From DASQTB01 sp035642095 (GTDB lineage Bacteria; Actinomycetota; UBA4738; CALAEC01), in NCBI GenBank assembly GCA_035642095.1, contig DASQTB010000023.1, positions 1 through 10,091 on the forward strand: a stretch of DNA of 10,091 nt. The letters are read 5' to 3'. The notes under the pieces are model-generated. The model worked only from the letters and a program-made list of their open reading frames with translations. It searched no databases and was not told the DNA's origin. The position numbers and the translations under genes were made by a program. Positions 1 to 7,521 of this stretch are shown one piece after another (within the stretch, counting starts at the first letter, position 1; the number at the start of each line of letters is the position of its first letter).

Positions 1-1
1 T

Positions 2-217
2 CGTCGAGCCGTCGTGGGGCCCCTTCGGGCGCTCCTCGAGGAGGGCCGGGCGAGCGGAGAGCTCGTGGTGGAGGATGCCGACATGGCCGCCGTCGCGTTC
101 ACCGGCGCGCTCAACATGGCCGCGACCTCACAGATCGTGACTACGGGACACCTCGACGCCGAGGCGACGGCGAAGGCGCTCGTCCCGCAGCTGATCCGCG
201 GCGTCCTCCCGAGGTAG
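2..217 (+). CDS. TetR-family transcriptional regulator, C-terminal fragment (cut by window edge)
   Basis: The reading frame is open from the first bases of the window and ends at TAG 215-217, giving the last 71 residues of a longer protein. The GTG at 14 is an internal valine rather than a convincing start. The visible part is helical. It has a segment reading LRALLEEGRASGEL, then a DADMAAVAFTGALNMAA helix, and a final helix LVPQLIRGVLPR. This matches the usual end of the ligand-binding/dimerisation domain of TetR-type repressors, where a 'regulator gains little from DP..AA' stretch precedes a hydrophobic dimer helix and the protein stops after a short basic tail. The DNA-binding N-terminus is outside the window, so ligand and targets cannot be inferred. 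An alternative is another all-helical regulator. The family assignment rests on overall pattern only. Confidence 0.55.
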   Translation, partial: RRAVVGPLRALLEEGRASGELVVEDADMAAVAFTGALNMAATSQIVTTGHLDAEATAKALVPQLIRGVLPR

Positions 218-251
218 CTCGCCCGCGCGCATCTCGTGTACGGCAGTGGAT

Positions 252-270
252 GCGGCGTGAGCGACGCCGC
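252..270 (+). terminator. Possible hairpin terminator behind the TetR-like gene
   Basis: A 7-bp perfect stem (252-258 with 264-270, GCGGCGT/ACGCCGC) and a 5-nt loop lie 34 nt after the stop of the TetR-like gene. There is no T-tract, so it could be a weak or Rho-assisted terminator or chance in GC-rich DNA. Confidence 0.25.
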
Positions 271-309
271 GTGGACGCGCGCAGCGGCACGCCCGGACAG
301 CCCTTTAGC

Positions 310-594
310 GAAGATGTGGAGCAGTTGGAGAACGCAAGAAGAATTGCCTCCAATCTGCCTGCGGAGACGGTGGCGCGGCGCTTCTACGAATCCTTGGTGA
401 AATCAGCGGAGCAGAGCATTCGCTGGTCTACGGAGGAAGACGAGAAATTGCTCGACGGGCGCGACTGGTAGCCATGAAGTACGACCGCTTGGTGCGGTTG
501 AGGTGGGCTCTCCAACGCGGCTGGGCGGACGATCCAATGCTCGAAGCTGAGACGGGAGAAAGACGGGATTCTCGCGGAAAAGGACAGGTATCCT
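310..594 (+). pseudogene. Probable degraded Myb/SANT-like DNA-binding protein gene
   Basis: The stretch between the TetR-like gene and the tRNA (218-640) has no intact gene and is clearly less GC-rich than its surroundings, so a foreign or decaying origin is likely. In frame 1 a helical segment (EDVEQLENARRIASNLP) leads to RWSTEEDEKLLDG at about 418-459, the typical opening of a Myb/SANT-type helix-turn-helix. TAG at 469-471 then breaks the frame. The overlapping frame continues plausibly as MKYDRLVRL (474-500). From 508 the first frame resumes with LSNAAGRTIQCSKLRREKDG, which resembles the recognition-helix end (GRT...K.RLRR) of such domains. Two compensating indels plus stops would explain this. 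No start with a ribosome site is visible, and the ATG at 250 sits in the hairpin. It could instead be a real 73-residue protein ending at 471, or noncoding. Confidence 0.3.
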
Positions 595-640
595 TGCTCC
601 GGCCGGAAGGCGAAAAGGCTGTCTGACCTGATCTTACTCC

Positions 641-716
<76 letters not shown>

Positions 717-724
717 GTGGCACA

Positions 725-730
725 AGGATA
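725..730 (-). promoter_or_regulatory. Candidate -10 element of tRNA-Gly
   Basis: TATCCT (730-725, TAnnnT type) lies 8 nt before the first base of the mature tRNA, so transcription would begin at or just before its 5' end. No good -35 is visible. Confidence 0.4.
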
Positions 731-760
731 CCAGGGGGCCGGGCCCGGCTCGACCCCCGG

Positions 761-1195
761 TCACCGGACCCCCGTGGAGCCGAACCCTCCCTCCCCCCTG
801 GTCGAGGGGGGGAGCTCGGTGACCTCGACCGCCTCGACCTCGGTGAACGGGACCACCAGGAGCTGAGCGATGCGGTCCCCCCGGCGGATGTCGACCTTCT
901 CGCCGGGGTCCAGGTTGACCACGGCGATCGTGATCTCCCCCCGGTAGCCCGCGTCGATCAGCCCCGGGGCGTTGGCCAGGGTCAGCCCGCGGCGGGAGGC
1001 CAGGCCCGATCGGGGAAGGACCAGCCCGGCGTGACCTTCGGGGATGGCCACGGCCAGCCCCGTCCGGATCAGGGCCCGTTCCCCGGGGGCAACCACCACA
1101 TCCTCGTTGGCAGCGAGGTCGAGTCCCGCGTCGCCGTCACGGGCCCGGCGGGGAAGGGCGACCGCGGGATCGAGCCTTCGGAACTCGATCCGCAC
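761..1195 (-). CDS. dut: Deoxyuridine 5'-triphosphate nucleotidohydrolase (dUTPase)
   Basis: Hydrolyses dUTP to dUMP and diphosphate in the cytoplasm. This keeps uracil out of DNA and supplies dUMP for thymidylate synthesis. The 144-residue protein has the usual length of trimeric dUTPases and shows all five motifs in order: DAGLDL (22-27), PRSGLA (61-66), NAPGLIDAGYRGEI (75-88, with catalytic Asp81 and the Tyr that excludes ribose), RGDRIAQL (105-112), and the glycine-rich C-terminal STRGEGGFGSTG (131-142) that closes over the substrate. I chose GTG at 1195-1193 because the protein then begins MRIEF, as in relatives. A TACGCT -10 lies 7 nt before it, which suggests a leaderless mRNA. The longer frame from 1264 would add 23 low-complexity residues. 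It is divergent from the zinc-ribbon gene, and tRNA-Gly follows it. Confidence 0.96.
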   Translation of the reverse strand: MRIEFRRLDPAVALPRRARDGDAGLDLAANEDVVVAPGERALIRTGLAVAIPEGHAGLVLPRSGLASRRGLTLANAPGLIDAGYRGEITIAVVNLDPGEKVDIRRGDRIAQLLVVPFTEVEAVEVTELPPSTRGEGGFGSTGVR

Positions 1196-1202
1196 GGTTC
1201 CG

Positions 1203-1208
1203 AGCGTA
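1203..1208 (-). promoter_or_regulatory. Candidate leaderless -10 of dut
   Basis: TACGCT (1208-1203) is followed after 7 nt by the GTG start at 1195. A start of transcription at or beside that G would give a leaderless mRNA. No Shine-Dalgarno is visible and no strong -35 is seen. Confidence 0.45.
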
Positions 1209-1264
1209 CCGGCTCCCCCGGGCCCGGCGCGAACCGTCCTTCCACCACGTCGTTCGGGCTCCAC

Positions 1265-1270
1265 TATGCT
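1265..1270 (+). promoter_or_regulatory. Candidate leaderless -10 of the zinc-ribbon membrane gene
   Basis: TATGCT (1265-1270) precedes GTG 1278 by 7 nt, the same spacing as on the dut side of this 82-bp divergent region. It overlaps the alternative ATG at 1266, so both cannot act as proposed on the same transcript. Confidence 0.4.
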
Positions 1271-1277
1271 CGCCCGC

Positions 1278-2276
1278 GTGTCCGCCGGCTTCTGCTCGGT
1301 GTGCGGCGCCGTCCTTCGGGACGGCGTCTGTCCACACGGGCACCCTCAGCGAGCGGTTCGGCGCCGGGCCCGACAGCACCGGGGTCGCCTCCGTCGGGCC
1401 ATCGCCTGGCTGATCCTGATCGTGGTCCTCGGCGGCAGCGCGTACGCGGCCCTGGTGTGGTACCCGCACCGGGCCGCCTCCGAGGTGATGCGTCCCTCGT
1501 CCGAGGACTTCGCCCTGGCGCTCGACGCCTACCGGGCGACCGTCTCGCTGTTCCCTCCTGGAGCAACCGATCCTCAGGCGCTACTGGTCCAATCGAATCA
1601 AGTCCTGGAAGCCGCAGGCGACACCCGGGAAGACCTCGGCCGGGCTAGCGCTCGCCTGGAGCAGCTGGAGCCCGTGTCATGGCCGGTCATCTCGGATCGG
1701 CCCCCGCTCCGCCAGGCTCGAGCCACTCACCAGGACATGCTGGCCTTCTCGACGTCCGCCCGGGAGACGGTAGCCTCGGTGGAAGCCATCGCCGGCTACC
1801 TCACCCGCGTGGCCGGCGTGCTTCCCCAGCTGGACAACCTGGAGCAAACGCTGGGACCAGCGGCGGGCGGAGAGGTCGACCAAGCCGTGGCCGCGTCCAC
1901 GCCCATCGCCGATCAGGTGCTGGCCGACATCCAGGCCGTCACCGCGCCGGAAGAGCTGGGCGGTCTCCACGCCTCTCTTCTGGCAATCGCCCAGCGGGTC
2001 CGGGAGGACCTCGACGAGATCGCCCGAGCCGGCCAGCAAGGAAGCCAGCCCGTCATCACCGCGCTGGTCAGGGACGTGCGGGGAGAGGTGGGCTCGTTCC
2101 GGGAGAGCATCGGCCGTGCTCCCCAGGAAGCCGGCCAGGGCGGCCTGGCGGACCGGAGGGCCGAGGTGGACCGGCTGGCCGCCGAAGCCGTCTCGGGCCT
2201 CCAGGCCCTGCGGGACGGGTACGGGATCACCGGCCTCCTTATCCCCGAGCTGGCCCAGCCGATGGCCGGGGTGTGA
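1278..2276 (+). CDS. Zinc-ribbon, single-span membrane protein with helical extracytoplasmic domain, unknown function
   Basis: I do not recognise a named family. The protein is 332 residues from GTG 1278, or 336 from ATG 1266. I prefer 1278 because a TATGCT -10 sits 7 nt upstream, the protein then begins MSAGFCSVCG, and no ribosome site precedes either codon. Residues 6-22 form a short treble-clef or zinc-ribbon-like knuckle (C6, C9, C18, with H20 and H22 as possible ligands). A very basic stretch (24-40) precedes one hydrophobic span (about 41-61), which implies N-terminus in and C-terminus out. Residues 62-332 are predicted by eye to be mostly helical, Ala/Leu/Glu-rich with heptad-like stretches, and contain no cysteine. 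The design resembles zinc-ribbon-plus-membrane proteins thought to act as sensors or scaffolds, but no function is shown. It is convergent with nrdJ and divergent from dut. Confidence 0.85.
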   Translation: MSAGFCSVCGAVLRDGVCPHGHPQRAVRRRARQHRGRLRRAIAWLILIVVLGGSAYAALVWYPHRAASEVMRPSSEDFALALDAYRATVSLFPPGATDPQALLVQSNQVLEAAGDTREDLGRASARLEQLEPVSWPVISDRPPLRQARATHQDMLAFSTSARETVASVEAIAGYLTRVAGVLPQLDNLEQTLGPAAGGEVDQAVAASTPIADQVLADIQAVTAPEELGGLHASLLAIAQRVREDLDEIARAGQQGSQPVITALVRDVRGEVGSFRESIGRAPQEAGQGGLADRRAEVDRLAAEAVSGLQALRDGYGITGLLIPELAQPMAGV

Positions 2277-2282
2277 CACCGG

Positions 2283-2312
2283 GAAGGGCCCGGCGGGGGG
2301 ACCGGGCCCTTC
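2283..2312. terminator. Bidirectional hairpin terminator between the zinc-ribbon gene and nrdJ
   Basis: A perfect 11-bp inverted repeat (2283-2293 GAAGGGCCCGG with 2302-2312) and an 8-nt loop sit in the 55-bp gap between two converging stop codons (2276 and 2332). No T-run follows on either strand, as is common for actinobacterial hairpin terminators. The position and perfect symmetry support use by both genes. Confidence 0.75.
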
Positions 2313-2331
2313 GCCTACTCGGGTGCTCGGG

Positions 2332-5082
<2,751 letters not shown>

Positions 5083-5132
5083 CGTGACCTCCTCCGACCG
5101 GGGGAAGGAATGACAAGAACTACAGCGCTGTG

Positions 5133-5161
5133 ATTCTCCCTCCGGGCAGCCCCGCTGTCAA
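5133..5161 (-). promoter_or_regulatory. Probable sigma-A promoter of nrdJ
   Basis: A consensus -35 TTGACA (5161-5156), a 17-nt spacer and GAGAAT (5138-5133) are seen upstream of nrdJ. Transcription would start near 5126 and leave a leader of about 44 nt carrying the ribosome site. That is too short to hold a cobalamin riboswitch. Confidence 0.7.
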
Positions 5162-5169
5162 GGGGCTCT

Positions 5170-5228
5170 CCCCAACATTGTCGCACTATGTAGCGGTGAC
5201 GAGGGGAACCGACCACAACATCTTGGGG
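5170..5228 (-). promoter_or_regulatory. Candidate NrdR-box cluster upstream of nrdJ
   Basis: Three motif-like copies lie upstream of the nrdJ -35. They are CCACAACATCTTGGGG (5213-5228 as read on +), a weaker CGCACTATGTAGCGGT (5182-5197), and CCCCAACATTG (5170-5180). They resemble the known NrdR consensus acaCwAtATaTwGtgt. The first two have cores exactly 30 bp apart (5216 and 5186), about three helical turns and close to the 31-32 bp typical of paired NrdR boxes. All sit upstream of the proposed -35 rather than over it, which is a caveat for simple repression. Confidence 0.45.
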
Positions 5229-5246
5229 TAGGCGAGGCGCTTGGCC

Positions 5247-5726
5247 CTACCTGCGGGGGGCGGCTCCCTTCGGCCGGCGCTTCTGGAGCATCAGGCCCAG
5301 CTCCCGCTCGAAGTCGGTGACCTCCTGGAAGTCCTTGTACACCGAAGCGAACCGGAGGTAGGCCACCTCGTCCAGGCGGCGGAGCTCGGCCAGGACCTCC
5401 ACCCCGACCTCCTGCGTGGTCACCTCGGGCCCCTTCCGGCGGAGCCGCTCCTCGACCCTCCGGGTCAGGTCCACGACCTGCTCCTCCGAGACGGGCCGAT
5501 TCTTGATGGCCTTCCGGATGCCGGCGGCCACCTTCTCGCGGTCGTACGGCTCCTTGGCGCCGTCCCGCTTGATCACCCGAAGCCCGACGCCGTAAGCCCG
5601 CTCGAACGTGGTGAACCGTCGGCCGCACGCGTCGCAGGCCCGCCGACGACGGATGGCACCGCCCTCCTCGGCCGGCCTGGAGTCGACCACCTTCGTGTCG
5701 GAGGCCCCACACCAGGGACAACGCAT
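5247..5726 (-). CDS. nrdR: Transcriptional repressor NrdR of ribonucleotide reductase genes
   Basis: Senses ATP/dATP through an ATP-cone and represses ribonucleotide reductase operons when dATP is high. The protein has 159 residues, the normal size. It has an N-terminal zinc ribbon MRCPWCG...CDACG (C3, C6, C31, C34) with the family-typical DSR and RRRR stretches between, and FTTFER at 38-43. The ATP-cone (about 49-139) includes VIKRDGAKEPYDREK, the nucleotide-binding strand-turn-helix, and VAYLRFASVYKDF near its end. The last 20 residues are basic. Start ATG 5726 is preceded by AGGAGGG, a strong ribosome site. It lies upstream of nrdJ in the same direction, but each gene appears to have its own promoter and NrdR-like boxes, which suggests autoregulation. 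The mgtC-like gene is divergent from it. Confidence 0.97.
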   Translation of the reverse strand: MRCPWCGASDTKVVDSRPAEEGGAIRRRRACDACGRRFTTFERAYGVGLRVIKRDGAKEPYDREKVAAGIRKAIKNRPVSEEQVVDLTRRVEERLRRKGPEVTTQEVGVEVLAELRRLDEVAYLRFASVYKDFQEVTDFERELGLMLQKRRPKGAAPRR

Positions 5727-5750
5727 CGGGTTCCCTCCTGCCCGTTGGAA

Positions 5751-5796
5751 CGCAACATCTTCGACCTTGTGGGCCCGATGCACAACATATGGTGGT
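5751..5796 (-). promoter_or_regulatory. nrdR promoter region with paired candidate NrdR boxes
   Basis: On the plus strand, CGCAACATCTTCGACC (5751-5766) and CACAACATATGGTGGT (5781-5796) share seven of their first eight bases and have cores 30 bp apart, the same spacing as in the nrdJ upstream region. A possible minus-strand promoter, TTGTGC (5785-5780), 17-nt spacer, GAAGAT (5762-5757), overlaps both boxes, consistent with autorepression. The -10 is poor, so the promoter itself is tentative. Confidence 0.45.
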
Positions 5797-5817
5797 TCGG
5801 AGGACCTCTTCCCGGCC

Positions 5818-5826
5818 TGGGATAAT
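5818..5826 (+). promoter_or_regulatory. Extended -10 promoter of the mgtC-like gene, probably leaderless
   Basis: TGG followed by GATAAT (5821-5826) makes a good extended -10. The ATG at 5833 follows after 6 nt, so the mRNA probably begins at or next to the start codon. No clear -35 and no ribosome site are visible. Confidence 0.6.
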
Positions 5827-5832
5827 CCGGGC

Positions 5833-6507
5833 ATGCCCCTCGAGGTCGAGCTGGCCCTCCGGCTGGTGGGCGCCGCCGTGCTGGGCGGGGCCGTCGGGTT
5901 GGAGCGAGAGACCCGAGACCAGCCGGCCGGATTCCGAACACACATCCTGGTCGCCCTGGGCTCCTGCCTGTTCACCCTGATCTCCGCGCACGGGTTCGGG
6001 GCGGTCCTGGCCGACGATCCTCAAGCCCGGTTCGATCCCACCCGGATCGCGGCTCAGATCGTGACCGGGATCGGGTTCCTCGGTGCGGGGGCCATCCTCC
6101 GATCGGGGATGAGCGTCCGGGGACTGACCACGGCGGCCAGCCTGTGGGTGGTGGCGGCCGTCGGGCTGGCCGTGGGGGCGGGTGCCTATGTGCTGGCGGC
6201 GGCGGCCACGGCGGTGACGCTGCTGGCGCTGCTGGCCCTCCGTCCGCTCCGGTCCAGGCTGGTCCGGGGTCGAAGACAGGAGCGCGAGGAGTTCATCCTC
6301 GAGGCCGGCCCCGACCTCGAGCTCGAGGTCCTGGTGGGCCGGGTCAAGGCGGCGGTGGATCGGATCGAGCACATCCGGGTCGAGGAGGAGGGCGACTCCC
6401 AACACGTGGCCCTGATCCTCAGGCTCCCAGCTGGCCGACGGCCGGAGGACGTCCTCGAGGTCCTGACCAACCTGCCAGGGATCCGCAACGTCGACTGGAC
6501 GGGATGA
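5833..6507 (+). CDS. MgtC/SapB-family membrane protein
   Basis: The 224-residue protein has the family's two parts. The membrane half (about 1-138) has four to five hydrophobic spans and the conserved signatures GLERE (22-26), PAGFRTHILVALGS (31-44), GIGFLGAGAIL (79-89), and LTTAASLWVVAAVGLAVGAG (98-117). The soluble half (about 150-224) looks like the small ACT-like cytoplasmic domain of longer members (EVLVGRVKAAVDRIEHIRVEE...VALILRLP...). Some relatives are virulence factors that inhibit F-type ATPase or help under low magnesium. Most environmental members have no proven role, so I make no transport claim. ATG 5833 is chosen from the -10 six bases upstream and the fit with family N-termini. 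It is divergent from nrdR, and its stop lies 27 bp from the stop of the convergent LysM gene. Confidence 0.92.
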   Translation: MPLEVELALRLVGAAVLGGAVGLERETRDQPAGFRTHILVALGSCLFTLISAHGFGAVLADDPQARFDPTRIAAQIVTGIGFLGAGAILRSGMSVRGLTTAASLWVVAAVGLAVGAGAYVLAAAATAVTLLALLALRPLRSRLVRGRRQEREEFILEAGPDLELEVLVGRVKAAVDRIEHIRVEEEGDSQHVALILRLPAGRRPEDVLEVLTNLPGIRNVDWTG

Positions 6508-6534
6508 CCGGTTGCTCCTCTCCCTCCCCGAGCC

Positions 6535-6810
6535 TCAACCCGCCGGCAGGACCAGGGTCTGACCGGCACCGATCGCCGACGTGGTCATCCCGTTGGCCCG
6601 GCGGAGGTCCGCCACGAACCGGCGTGGATCCCCTTCCGGGCCCACCTCCCGCCGGGCGATCGTCCACAGCGTGTCGCCGGCTCGGACCCTATACCGACGG
6701 ACAAGCACCAGGTCGGATCCCCCCAGGGCGGCCCCGGCCGCCCACAGCAAGCTCGACAGGAGCACCACGACCACCGCCACCCGGTTCGATCGAACTCGTG
6801 TTCGACCCAC
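6535..6810 (-). CDS. Small LysM membrane protein, probable SOS-induced cell-division inhibitor (YneA/ChiZ/DivS-like)
   Basis: The 91-residue product has a short basic N-terminus (residues 2-10), one hydrophobic segment (11-30) serving as membrane anchor or signal, and one LysM peptidoglycan-binding domain (40-88) opening YRVRAGDTLWTIARR and ending in GQTLVLP. The same plan, a tiny span-plus-LysM protein divergent from lexA, is found in Bacillus YneA and Mycobacterium ChiZ, which block septation after DNA damage. Corynebacterium DivS sits in the same position. Position, size, domains and LexA sites together support that role, though sequence identity was not tested. ChiZ is reported to hydrolyse cell wall, but no separate catalytic domain is visible here. 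I chose GTG 6810, which begins 6 nt after a CATACT -10 (leaderless). A frame from ATG 6870 would start upstream of that promoter and run through two extra SOS boxes. Confidence 0.85.
   Translation of the reverse strand: MGRTRVRSNRVAVVVVLLSSLLWAAGAALGGSDLVLVRRYRVRAGDTLWTIARREVGPEGDPRRFVADLRRANGMTTSAIGAGQTLVLPAG
6790..6805. promoter_or_regulatory. LexA (SOS) box 1
   Basis: TCGAACTCGTGTTCGA is an exact match to the TCGAAC-N4-GTTCGA form used by mycobacterial LexA. It covers codons 2-7 of the LysM gene, just downstream of its inferred transcription start, where bound LexA would block elongation or open-complex formation. Confidence 0.85.
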
Positions 6811-6816
6811 TCCGGT

Positions 6817-6845
6817 AGTATGCCGAACGCGTGTTCGGCCGTCAA
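6817..6845 (-). promoter_or_regulatory. LysM-gene promoter
   Basis: TTGACG (6845-6840), a spacer of exactly 17 nt (6839-6823) and CATACT (6822-6817) precede GTG 6810 by 6 nt. The spacer contains SOS box 2 in full, so LexA and RNA polymerase should exclude each other. Confidence 0.7.
6823..6838. promoter_or_regulatory. LexA (SOS) box 2
   Basis: CCGAACGCGTGTTCGG fits both GAACRNRYGTTC (the Bacillus-type consensus) and the GAAC-N4-GTTC core. It occupies the spacer of the LysM promoter. Its centre lies 33 bp from that of box 1. Confidence 0.88.
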
Positions 6846-6848
6846 CGC

Positions 6849-6864
6849 TCGAACAGGTGTTTGA
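6849..6864. promoter_or_regulatory. LexA (SOS) box 3
   Basis: TCGAACAGGTGTTTGA fits CGAACRNRYGTTY with one half-site mismatch to perfect symmetry. It overlaps the proposed lexA -35 (TTGATT) and lies immediately upstream of the LysM -35. Its centre is 26 bp from that of box 2. It is likely the autoregulatory site. Confidence 0.75.
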
Positions 6865-6889
6865 TTCCATGCTCGGGGGATGCTAGCCT
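6861..6889 (+). promoter_or_regulatory. Candidate lexA promoter
   Basis: TTGATT (6861-6866), a 17-nt spacer and TAGCCT (6884-6889, TAnnnT type) would start transcription around 6896, only about 4-5 nt before ATG 6901. No Shine-Dalgarno is present. SOS box 3 overlaps the -35. Confidence 0.5.
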
Positions 6890-6900
6890 CCCCCACTGAC

Positions 6901-7518
6901 ATGGACGATCTGACGCCCAGGCAGCAGCGGATCCTGGAGGTCATCAGGCAGACGGTGCAGGACCGAGGGTACCCGCCGACCGTACGGGAGATCGGCGAGG
7001 CGGTGGGCCTGACCTCGTCCTCCAGCGTGCACGCCCAGCTGGCCAACCTCCAGCGGAAGGGCATGCTCCGGAAGGACGCTTCCCGACCCCGAGCCATCGA
7101 GGTCGCCGGGACCCGACCCCGGGGATCCGGGGCGGTGTCCGTCCCGGTGGTGGGCAGGATCGCCGCCGGCGCTCCGGTGATGGCGGACGAGCACGTGGAG
7201 GAATACCTGGCCGTCCCGGAGAGCTTCGCCGCCGAGGAGGAGCACTTCGCCCTCCGGGTGGCCGGCGACTCGATGGTCGATGTCGGGATCCTGGACGGCG
7301 ACCTGGTCGTCGTTCGCCGGCAGGACGTGGCCGAGGACGGAGCGATCGTGGCCATCCAGCTGCCCGGCCCGGCCGAAGAGGAGGCCACGGTGAAGCGACT
7401 CCGCCGCAGGGGTCGCCGCCTCACCCTGGTTCCGGAGCACCCCACCATGGAGCCGTTCGACCTGCCCGACGGCGGGCGGGTCCTGGGCCAGGTCGTGGCG
7501 GTCCTCCGCCGCGTGTAG
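6901..7518 (+). CDS. lexA: LexA repressor, self-cleaving regulator of the SOS response
   Basis: Represses DNA-damage genes until RecA filaments on single-stranded DNA trigger its self-cleavage. The 205 residues show a winged helix (about 1-68) opening LTPRQQRILEVI, with recognition helix SSSSVHAQLANLQRKGML. The S24-type peptidase domain (about 80-205) has cleavage site A89-G90 (GRIAAGAP), catalytic Ser124 (AGDSMVD) and Lys165 (ATVKRL). All required residues are present. I chose ATG 6901 over 6880 because the protein then begins MDDLTPRQ as in relatives and the candidate promoter lies just upstream. The divergent region carries three LexA boxes, so it is autoregulated with the LysM gene. Its TAG ends 3 bp before the stop codon of the convergent hflX, and no terminator fits between. 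Confidence 0.98.
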   Translation: MDDLTPRQQRILEVIRQTVQDRGYPPTVREIGEAVGLTSSSSVHAQLANLQRKGMLRKDASRPRAIEVAGTRPRGSGAVSVPVVGRIAAGAPVMADEHVEEYLAVPESFAAEEEHFALRVAGDSMVDVGILDGDLVVVRRQDVAEDGAIVAIQLPGPAEEEATVKRLRRRGRRLTLVPEHPTMEPFDLPDGGRVLGQVVAVLRRV

Positions 7519-7521
7519 CCC

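Noticed and set aside
5083..5246. A cobalamin riboswitch before nrdJ
   Set aside because: The likely transcription start leaves only about 44 nt of leader, and no B12-box-like segment was seen in the 164-bp gap.
6811..6870. Extension of the LysM gene to ATG 6870, giving a repeated RTRVR peptide
   Set aside because: The repeats are the SOS boxes read as codons. The extension would start upstream of the promoter that contains box 2.
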